The position numbers and the translations under genes were made by a program. A stretch of DNA of 7,336 nucleotides from Candidatus Aminicenantota bacterium (GTDB lineage Bacteria; Acidobacteriota; Aminicenantia; Aminicenantales; Saccharicenantaceae), in NCBI GenBank assembly GCA_026393955.1, contig JAPKZE010000176.1:1-7336 (forward strand), in the 5' to 3' direction. This document shows, piece after piece, positions 1 through 5,087 of the stretch; the stretch's first letter is position 1; every line of letters starts with the position of its first letter. The notes beneath the pieces are model-generated. The model did no database searches. It had not been told where the DNA came from and saw nothing but the letters and a program-made list of their open reading frames with translations.

Positions 1-648
1 CGGACCTCATGGTCGAACGTCCGCATCTCGTTAGGGAAGCGCCTCGGGACGCGGATCACCATGGACCTCGACTACAGGCCCGTCGGGGCCGCGGCACCCG
101 TCCTCACCGAAAAGCGGACGATCGAGGTTTCGAGGCCCGACGCGGAAGGCGTCTATGCCATCGACTGGACCGGCGCCTTTGCGGCGGTCGCGGACGCCGT
201 CCTCGACCGGACGCCCCTGCCGGGCCAGCCGGGGGGGCAGGTCTTCGGCGGCTATGCCGGTCTCTCTCTGCGCCTGGGCCAGGGGTTGTCGGACCGTCAG
301 GTGATGACGAGCGATGGCCCCGTCACGGTCTGGACGGATGACCGTTATAGAGCCCGCCACATCGGCCTCGATTACTCGGGTCTCGTCGACGGCGGACCGG
401 CCGGCATTGCCATCGTCGACCATCCGGCCAACACGCGCTCGCCGACACCCTGGTATGTCATCAGCTCGCCCGGGTTCAGCTGGTTCACGCCGGCCCTCCT
501 CTGTTACGAGCCGCTCTCGCTCCGGGCCGGGGAGACCTTCGTCCTTCGTTACCGCGTGCTCGTCCACGGCGGCCGGTGGGATGCCGGTCGGCTGGAGAGA
601 GAAGCGGCGCGATTCTCCGCCTGGCCGAACCCCGCCGACAAGGAGTGA
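1..648 (+). CDS. DUF6807 ('PmoA' family) protein, 3' part, N-terminus outside window
   Basis: The reading frame is open from the first base, giving 215 residues before TGA at 646-648. The ATG at 61 is probably internal, because the residues before it (ending GTRIT) continue smoothly into the strand MDLDYRP. Seen in the sequence: a beta-rich protein with the segments ID-WTGAF, LDRTP, GGYAGLSLRL, a GIAIVDHPAN stretch followed by PTPWYV, then FTPALLCYEPL and a closing FVLRYRVLVH strand. This order is typical of the DUF6807 family, which databases long labelled PmoA although it is unrelated to particulate methane monooxygenase. The family is common beside sugar-modifying oxidoreductases in polysaccharide-degrading bacteria; its biochemical role is not established to my knowledge. 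The next gene starts 5 bases after the stop, so the two are probably co-transcribed. A signal peptide cannot be judged because the N-terminus is missing. The family call is fairly sure; the function is unknown. Confidence 0.8.
   Translation, partial: RTSWSNVRISLGKRLGTRITMDLDYRPVGAAAPVLTEKRTIEVSRPDAEGVYAIDWTGAFAAVADAVLDRTPLPGQPGGQVFGGYAGLSLRLGQGLSDRQVMTSDGPVTVWTDDRYRARHIGLDYSGLVDGGPAGIAIVDHPANTRSPTPWYVISSPGFSWFTPALLCYEPLSLRAGETFVLRYRVLVHGGRWDAGRLEREAARFSAWPNPADKE
641..645 (+). promoter_or_regulatory. Ribosome binding site for the Gfo/Idh/MocA gene
   Basis: AGGAG lies 8 bases before ATG 654 and runs into the stop codon of the preceding gene. It fixes the start at 654 rather than at the in-frame ATG at 576, which would put 26 extra residues before a clear Tat signal. 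Confidence 0.8.
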
Positions 649-653
649 CCGCC

Positions 654-2018
654 ATGAGAAAGAGAGCCCTCAGCCGCCGCGAGTTCCTGAAGAGTGCCGC
701 GGCCGCGGTCGCGGCGCCGGCCATCGTGCCGGCGTCCGTCTTCGCCCGCCCGGCCCCGAGCGACCGGGTGGCCCTCGCCGCCATCGGCGTCGGCAACCGC
801 GGCGGGGGCAACGTCTGGGCTGACTTCGTCACGACCCAGGACGACGTCCGGATCGTGGCCGCCTGCGATTGTTTCGTTGCCCGGCGGACCGATTTCGCGG
901 CCAAGGCGAACGAACATTACGGCGGCCGGGTCTGCGAACCCATGGCCGACTGGCGCGAGGTCCTGGCCCGCAAGGACATCGACGGCGTCGTCATCAGCGC
1001 GCCCGACCACTGGCACGTGCCGCTGGCCTATAACGCCGCTCTGGCCGGCAAGGACATGTATGTCGAGAAGCCCTTGGGCGTGGCCATGGCCTGGGCCTGG
1101 AAGCTCCGCGAAGCGGCGGCCCGCAAGAAGGTCGTCTTCCAGTACGGCACCCAGCAACGCTCATCCGGGGAGTTCACCCGGGCGGTCGAACTCGTCCGCA
1201 ACGGCTACATCGGCAGGATCAAGCACGTCGACGCCTGGTGCTCCGACTTGAGGTCGCCGGGCGGGTACGCCGAGGTTTTCGCCGAGCGCTTCCACGACAC
1301 CGAGCCCGCCCCCGTGCCGCCGGACCTCGACTACGAGACATGGATCGGGCCGGCGCCTATGAAGCCCTACACGAAAACGCGCTGCACGGAGTGGGGCGCC
1401 TATCACATCTACGACTACGCTCTCGGCTTCATCGCCGGCTGGGGCGCCCATCCGCTCGACATCGCCCAGTGGGGCCTCGAGCGCGACGGCACGAGCCCCG
1501 TCCATTACGAGGGCCGGGGCGAGATCCCGTCCGGCGGGCTCTTCGACACGGTCGAGAACTGGGACGTGGCCTGCCGCTACGCCGACGGTTTGACCCTGCG
1601 CTTCATGTCCGATCGGGTGGCCGTCAAGGTCCCGGGACTGATGGATGACCCCAAGAAGCGCCCGCCCATGGACCACGGCACGACCTTTTGGGGCGAGGAC
1701 GGCTGGATCAGCGTCAGCCGAGGGGCTCTCTACGCCAGCCCGAAGTCGCTCCAGACGGCCCACATCCGGGAGGGCGAAAAGCCCGTCATCCGGAGCGCGA
1801 GCCAGGGCCGGAACTTCGTCGAGTGTATGCGGACCCGGATGCCGACCGTCAATCCGCTCGAATCGGCCATCCGCTCGGACACCATCAGCCACATGTCGGA
1901 CATCGCCGTGCGGCTCGGCCGGCCCATCCGCTGGGATCCCGTGGCCGAGCGGATCGTCGGCGACGCCGAGGCGTCCAAGCGCCTCGACCGCCCGATGCGC
2001 CGGCCCTGGACCTTCTGA
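654..2018 (+). CDS. Tat-exported Gfo/Idh/MocA family oxidoreductase
   Basis: A 454-residue NAD(P)-dependent dehydrogenase of the Gfo/Idh/MocA family, which acts mostly on sugars, inositols and glycosides; the substrate cannot be read from the sequence. Residues 7-13 (SRREFLK) are a twin-arginine motif, followed by an Ala-rich hydrophobic stretch and a possible cleavage site after V-F-A at 29-31. This suggests export in folded form with its cofactor bound. The Rossmann fold starts near residue 39 with the nucleotide-binding glycines I-G-V-G-N-R-G at 44-50. Next come APDHWHVP (116-123) and the family hallmark EKPLG at 138-142, whose Lys139 is the usual catalytic lysine. GWGAHPLDI at 262-270 supplies the His266/Asp269 pair typical of this exported subgroup. 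The length fits exported members (about 430-460). It lies 5 bases after a DUF6807 gene and shares its transcript, so the pair probably serves one carbohydrate pathway. The family is certain; the substrate is unknown. Confidence 0.93.
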   Translation: MRKRALSRREFLKSAAAAVAAPAIVPASVFARPAPSDRVALAAIGVGNRGGGNVWADFVTTQDDVRIVAACDCFVARRTDFAAKANEHYGGRVCEPMADWREVLARKDIDGVVISAPDHWHVPLAYNAALAGKDMYVEKPLGVAMAWAWKLREAAARKKVVFQYGTQQRSSGEFTRAVELVRNGYIGRIKHVDAWCSDLRSPGGYAEVFAERFHDTEPAPVPPDLDYETWIGPAPMKPYTKTRCTEWGAYHIYDYALGFIAGWGAHPLDIAQWGLERDGTSPVHYEGRGEIPSGGLFDTVENWDVACRYADGLTLRFMSDRVAVKVPGLMDDPKKRPPMDHGTTFWGEDGWISVSRGALYASPKSLQTAHIREGEKPVIRSASQGRNFVECMRTRMPTVNPLESAIRSDTISHMSDIAVRLGRPIRWDPVAERIVGDAEASKRLDRPMRRPWTF

Positions 2019-2041
2019 ACCATCCTTATGAACCAAGCCGA

Positions 2042-2229
2042 GGGATGTCGTTGGAGTGAGCATCAGCGGTGATTTCGCCGGGCAGGAGCCGGACGAGGGA
2101 AGTTTCCCTGGAAACCGCCAAGAACGTGTTTGAGCGAGGCTTAGCGCAAGCCGAGCGAGTTGTTTTGGCGCCGAGTCCGGCGAACGGACTGGCATGAAAA
2201 ATCACCGCAGCGAACGAGAATGATATCCC
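2042..2229 (+). ncRNA. Candidate structured RNA or palindromic repeat element (nested inverted repeats)
   Basis: This 188-base stretch lies in the 270-base gap 2019-2288 and can fold almost end to end. P1 pairs 2042-2052 with 2219-2229 (11 bp, two G-U). P2 pairs 2066-2075 (GCGGTGATTT) with 2199-2208 (AAATCACCGC), 10 perfect pairs. P3 pairs 2088-2094 (GCCGGAC) with 2175-2181 (GTCCGGC). Inside P3 is a three-way junction: hairpin P4 (2096-2100 with 2105-2109) and arm P5 (2116-2123 with 2163-2170, one G-U), the latter capped by hairpin P6 (2138-2142 with 2148-2152). P6 is flanked by a direct repeat GAGCGAG at 2132-2138 and 2153-2159. All three wobble pairs are G-U when read as + strand RNA. The stretch is less GC-rich than the flanking genes and no credible ORF explains it. 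There is no U-tract after P1, so it is not a plain intrinsic terminator. It could be a structured RNA, a 3'/5' UTR element, or a MITE/REP-like repeat. The pairings are read directly; the nature of the element is inferred. Confidence 0.45.
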
Positions 2230-2238
2230 GAGGCGAAA

Positions 2239-2267
2239 TTGAAACGGCCCGGTCGATATGATATTCT
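2239..2267 (+). promoter_or_regulatory. Weak sigma-70-like promoter candidate upstream of the DUF465 gene
   Basis: TTGAAA at 2239-2244 and TATTCT at 2262-2267 are separated by 17 bases, in a locally AT-richer stretch just downstream of the palindromic element. A better -10 match, TATGAT at 2257-2262, has no -35 at the right distance. Initiation from either box would leave a very short leader before the GGAGG at 2274, which counts against it. This is a sequence match only. Confidence 0.25.
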
Positions 2268-2273
2268 GGCCGC

Positions 2274-2278
2274 GGAGG
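2274..2278 (+). promoter_or_regulatory. Ribosome binding site for the DUF465 gene
   Basis: GGAGG ends 10 bases before ATG 2289. The spacing is slightly long but within range, and it supports that start codon for a very short gene. Confidence 0.65.
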
Positions 2279-2288
2279 AACCCCACGG

Positions 2289-2510
2289 ATGGACGAACAG
2301 GCGCTCAAGGAGCTTCTCCTTAGGGACAACTCGGAATTCCGGCAGGCCCACGACGACCACCAGGCCTGCGAAAAGGCCATCGATGCGATCCGCGGCAAGA
2401 CCCATCTCTCGCCGGCCGAGGCCGACGAGGAGCGGGCGCTCAAGAAAAAGAAGCTCGCCCTTAAAGACAAGATGTATCAGCTGATGGCCGACCACATCCG
2501 GGCGCGGTAA
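2289..2510 (+). CDS. Small DUF465 (YdcH-like) helical protein
   Basis: A 73-residue, highly charged, fully helical protein. Two predicted helices (about 1-35 and 42-72) are joined by a short turn at T-H-L-S-P. The C-terminal helix carries ERALKKKKLALKDKMYQLM, which matches the DUF465 signature of a Lys-rich helix with L-K-x-K-x-L-x-L-K-D. Family members are about 60-80 residues and probably form helical hairpins or coiled coils; no biochemical function is established to my knowledge. It follows the structured gap 2019-2288 and precedes the ASADH-like gene by 8 bases, so it is likely the first gene of the downstream operon. There are no cysteines that would suggest metal binding, and no signal peptide. 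The family call is good; the role is unknown. Confidence 0.82.
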   Translation: MDEQALKELLLRDNSEFRQAHDDHQACEKAIDAIRGKTHLSPAEADEERALKKKKLALKDKMYQLMADHIRAR

Positions 2511-2518
2511 CGATCTCG

Positions 2519-3547
2519 ATGTCCCCGGCCAAGTCCCGCAAGCCCCGTTTCGCGCTCATCGGTCCCGATTCCCTCCAGGGCAAGGAGGTCCTCAGCGTCC
2601 TCGCGGCCAGGAAGTTCCCCCTCGCTTCGTTGGAGCTCTTCGACCCCGAGGTCGAAGAGGAGTACGCCAAGCTCGGCACGTTTGGCGGCGAGGCCAAGGT
2701 CGTCCACGCCCTGACCCCGGCCGCCCTCGAGGGCCTGGACCTCGTGTTCCTGGCCGCCGACGGGAAAACGAACAAGCGCTACGGCGGCCTGGCGGCCGAG
2801 AAGGATTACGTCGCCCTGGATCTGGGCGGAACGTTCAACGCCGATCCGAAGGTCCCGGTCATCGTGGCCGGGGTCAACGACGCGGCCCTTCGCAAGACGA
2901 AGCCTCCGCTCATCGCCAATCCCCATCCCGCCGCGATCGTGCTCAGCCATCTCCTGGCCGACCTCCGGGCCGGGTTCGGCGTCGCCAAGGCCGTGGCCTT
3001 CGTCCTCGAGCCCGTTTCGGCCTACGCCGAGGAGGGCATCCGGGAGCTGGCCGAGCAGAGCTACGCCCTGCTCGGCAGCTCGGCCATGTCGAAGAAGATC
3101 TTCCCCGAGCAGGTCGCCTTCAACCTGCTCACCCGGACGTCCAAGCCGGACAAGAACGGGTTTTCGCGCCTGGACAACCAGGTCACGGCCGAGATCGGCC
3201 GGATCCTCGGGGCCGGTAAGGTCTCCCTGTCGCTCTCGATCCTCCTCGCCCCCGTCTTCCATACGTATTCGATCCTGGTCCACGCCGAGCTCGGGCGGGA
3301 CGCTTCGGCCGCCGACGTGGAGACCTGTCTCAAGACGAACGACATCTTCCAGCTCGCGCCGGCCGGCGAGGCGAGAATGGTTTCGCCCGTGACCGTGGCC
3401 GGCAAGGACCGCATCCACCTGGGCCCCGTCCGCAAGGACCCGGCCGCCGCCCGCTGCTTCTGGCTGTGGGCCGTCGCCGACAACCTGACCGTGGGTTCGG
3501 GCCTCAACGCCTACGGCATCGCCCGGGCCCTCTTCGGGGGCGATTGA
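2519..3547 (+). CDS. Aspartate-semialdehyde-dehydrogenase-like protein lacking the catalytic residues (Usg-like)
   Basis: A 342-residue protein with the two-domain ASADH fold: an NAD(P)-binding domain (about 9-130, starting FALIGPDSLQG) and a dimerisation/catalytic domain (about 135-325). Family landmarks in order are NP at 134-135, PVS then EEGIREL at 165-177, AFNLL at 200-204, and the C-terminal DNLTVGSGLNAYGIARAL at 321-338 (DNLRKGAALNA in true enzymes). The active site is gone. The NPNCST-type segment reads NPHPAA, so the nucleophilic Cys becomes Pro137. By ungapped local alignment the usual Gln is Glu164, the catalytic Arg is Leu243 and the catalytic His is Tyr250. It therefore should not make aspartate semialdehyde. 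This resembles the Usg-1 type of ASADH paralogue, whose role is unclear. No Shine-Dalgarno is visible before the start, so translation probably depends on the DUF465 gene ending 8 bases upstream. The fold is sure and loss of catalysis likely; the function is unknown. Confidence 0.85.
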   Translation: MSPAKSRKPRFALIGPDSLQGKEVLSVLAARKFPLASLELFDPEVEEEYAKLGTFGGEAKVVHALTPAALEGLDLVFLAADGKTNKRYGGLAAEKDYVALDLGGTFNADPKVPVIVAGVNDAALRKTKPPLIANPHPAAIVLSHLLADLRAGFGVAKAVAFVLEPVSAYAEEGIRELAEQSYALLGSSAMSKKIFPEQVAFNLLTRTSKPDKNGFSRLDNQVTAEIGRILGAGKVSLSLSILLAPVFHTYSILVHAELGRDASAADVETCLKTNDIFQLAPAGEARMVSPVTVAGKDRIHLGPVRKDPAAARCFWLWAVADNLTVGSGLNAYGIARALFGGD

Positions 3548-3582
3548 GCGGGCCCGGAACGGACGGACAAGCGAGAGAGATC

Positions 3583-3588
3583 GAGGAG
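3583..3588 (+). promoter_or_regulatory. Ribosome binding site for yicC
   Basis: GAGGAG sits 8 bases before ATG 3597, in the 49-base gap after the ASADH-like gene. It selects this ATG over the second one four codons downstream. I see no promoter or terminator in the gap. Confidence 0.8.
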
Positions 3589-3596
3589 CACGCGCC

Positions 3597-4475
3597 ATGA
3601 TCCTGGGCATGACCGGATTCGCCGAAAGGGCCTTCACGTCGCCCTCTTTGCGGCTGAAGATCAGCATCAAGACCCTCAACCACCGCTTCTTCGACTGGTC
3701 GTACAAGGGCGCCCCCCTGGGTGAAGCGGAGAACCGCATTCGGGCCCTCTGCCAGAAGAGGATCCGCCGCGGCCGTGTCGAGGTCTTCATCGACCTCGTC
3801 CCCCTCGGGCCGGAGAGCTGGGACTTCACCCTCAACGAGGGGCTCCTCCGGAAGATCCTGGGCTCCCTCGACGGGGTCTCGCGCCGGACGGGCCTGCGCC
3901 TGGAGATCTCACTCGACAGCCTTTTCCGCGTGCCCCAGCTCGTCGAGGTCGGCCGCAAGGCCCCCGGGCCGAAGGACACGGAGTTCATCGAGCGGAGCTT
4001 CGCCCGGACGCTCGACGGCGTCGTCGCCCTGCGGCGCCGGGAAGGGCGGGAGACGGCCCGCCAGCTCCGCGTCCACCTGGCCGGGGTGCGACGCTTCGTG
4101 GGCCGGGCCGAAGCGCGCTTCAAGCGCCAGCCGGCCCTGATGAAAGCCAAGATCCGGAAGCGCCTGGCCGACCTCAACGGAGGCGCCGCCGTCTCCGAGG
4201 GCAAGCTGGCCGAAGAGGCCTCGTTCCTGGCCCAGCGCTACGACCTGGCCGAGGAGATCGGCCGTCTCAAGACCCATCTCGATTCGTTCGAGGCCTTCCT
4301 CGCGCCCAAGGTCGCCGAGCCCGTGGGGCGCCAGCTCGATTTCCTGGCCCAGGAGCTCAACCGCGAGGCCAACACCCTGGCTTCGAAATCCCAGGACGTC
4401 CTCATCACCCGGGAGAGCCTGGCCATCAAGAACGAGCTCGAGAGCATCCGCCAGCACGTCCAGAACATCGAATAG
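3597..4475 (+). CDS. yicC: YicC/YloC family endoribonuclease
   Basis: A 292-residue protein of usual length for the YicC family. It begins MILGMTGFAER, matching the family's N-terminal S-M-T-G-F signature, followed by the conserved K-T-L-N-H-R-F-F-D at 25-33. The C-terminal domain carries YDLAEEIGRLKTH at 215-227 and the very conserved block GRQLDFLAQELNREANTLAS at 244-263, ending in IKNELESIRQHVQNIE. Such proteins are reported to be metal-dependent endoribonucleases; E. coli YicC has been linked to degradation of the small RNA RyhB. The several Glu/His residues in the C-terminal block are the likely metal ligands, by family knowledge. It acts in the cytoplasm. The stop TAG overlaps the ribosome binding site of gmk, a linkage kept in many bacteria. 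Family and start are secure. Confidence 0.95.
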   Translation: MILGMTGFAERAFTSPSLRLKISIKTLNHRFFDWSYKGAPLGEAENRIRALCQKRIRRGRVEVFIDLVPLGPESWDFTLNEGLLRKILGSLDGVSRRTGLRLEISLDSLFRVPQLVEVGRKAPGPKDTEFIERSFARTLDGVVALRRREGRETARQLRVHLAGVRRFVGRAEARFKRQPALMKAKIRKRLADLNGGAAVSEGKLAEEASFLAQRYDLAEEIGRLKTHLDSFEAFLAPKVAEPVGRQLDFLAQELNREANTLASKSQDVLITRESLAIKNELESIRQHVQNIE

Positions 4476-4480
4476 GGGAG
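4475..4480 (+). promoter_or_regulatory. Ribosome binding site for gmk, overlapping the yicC stop
   Basis: GGGGAG starts at the last base of the yicC TAG codon and ends 7 bases before ATG 4488, so ribosomes finishing yicC pass directly over it. Coupled translation of the two genes is likely. Confidence 0.75.
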
Positions 4481-4487
4481 TCGACGC

Positions 4488-5087
4488 ATGGTCTTCGTCA
4501 TCACCGGACCCTCCGGCTGCGGGAAATCCACTCTCATCAAGCGGGTGCGGCGGGCCGTCCGCGGCCTCGATTTCTCGGTTTCTCACACGACCCGGGCGCG
4601 CCGGCCCTCGGAGAAGGACGGGGTCGATTACCACTACGTCTCGGAGCGTGTCTTCGCGCGCATGGTCCGGGCCCGGAAGTTCCTCGAGCACGCCCGCGTC
4701 CACGGCCATCTCTACGGCACGTCCCGGGCCGAGGTCGAGTCCAAGGGCCGCCGCGGCGACGTCATCCTCGATATCGACGTCCAGGGCGCCCGCCAGGTGC
4801 GGGCCCGGGTCCCGGGCGCCGTGCTCGTCTTCATCATGCCCCCGGTCGCGGCCGAGCTCCGGCGGCGCCTCAGGAACCGCGGCGAGGACAGTCCCGAGGC
4901 GGTCAAGCGCCGCCTGCGGAACGCCCGGGCCGAGGTCCGGGCCTACGCCGAGTTCGACTACGTCGTCGTCAACGACGACCTGGCCCGGGCCGCGGCCGAG
5001 CTCAAGACGGTCGTCGCCGCCGCCCGGCATAATCCCGAGGCCATGGCCGCGGAGCTGCGGCCCATCCTGAGGAGCTTCGCCAAGTGA
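4488..5087 (+). CDS. gmk: Guanylate kinase
   Basis: A cytoplasmic enzyme that transfers phosphate from ATP to GMP to make GDP, the essential step towards GTP and dGTP. It has 199 residues, close to the usual 190-210. The P-loop is GPSGCGKST at 7-15. The GMP-binding region is SVSHTTRARRPSEKDGVDYHYV at 30-51 with the expected Ser, Arg36, Arg39, Glu42 and Tyr48, and YGTS at 76-79. ILDIDVQGA at 93-101 is the Walker-B-like strand. The lid region has the usual run of arginines around RLRNRGEDSPEAVKRRL (127-143), and VVVND lies near 159-163. The start at 4488 leaves a very short N-terminus before the P-loop, which is normal. Its last four bases are shared with the coaBC start (GTGA). Secure. Confidence 0.97.
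   Translation: MVFVITGPSGCGKSTLIKRVRRAVRGLDFSVSHTTRARRPSEKDGVDYHYVSERVFARMVRARKFLEHARVHGHLYGTSRAEVESKGRRGDVILDIDVQGARQVRARVPGAVLVFIMPPVAAELRRRLRNRGEDSPEAVKRRLRNARAEVRAYAEFDYVVVNDDLARAAAELKTVVAAARHNPEAMAAELRPILRSFAK
5069..5074 (+). promoter_or_regulatory. Ribosome binding site selecting the GTG start of coaBC
   Basis: GAGGAG lies inside the end of gmk, 9 bases before GTG 5084. It supports a GTG start overlapping the gmk stop codon by four bases, which places the conserved N-terminal strand of CoaC at its usual distance from the start. Confidence 0.75.

Noticed and set aside
61..63. ATG as the true start of the first gene
   Set aside because: The frame is open to the window edge, and the residues before this ATG continue the domain, so the gene begins upstream of the window.
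1..648. Particulate methane monooxygenase subunit A (pmoA)
   Set aside because: The family name 'PmoA' is a legacy label. The sequence is a soluble beta-rich protein with no membrane helices and none of the features of the methane monooxygenase subunit.
576..653. N-terminal extension of the oxidoreductase from the ATG at 576
   Set aside because: It would overlap the DUF6807 gene by 73 bases and bury the Tat signal. ATG 654 has a good Shine-Dalgarno and puts the RR motif at residues 8-9.
2132..2159. CRISPR-like repeats (two GAGCGAG copies)
   Set aside because: Only two 7-base copies inside a hairpin arm, with no regular spacers and no cas gene nearby.
2219..2245. Intrinsic terminator at the end of the palindromic element
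   Set aside because: Stem P1 is followed by GAGGCGAAATTG, with no run of T, and the closing stem spans nearly 190 bases; this is not a standard terminator hairpin.
2026..2286. Small minus-strand ORFs covering the 2019-2288 gap
   Set aside because: No ribosome binding site or recognisable protein family, and they run across the inverted repeats and into both flanking genes.
2477..4204. Long minus-strand open frame of 575 codons
   Set aside because: It lies opposite the ASADH-like gene and yicC, has an Arg/Ser/Gly-rich low-complexity translation with no recognisable domain, and is explained by high GC content in the third codon positions of the real genes.
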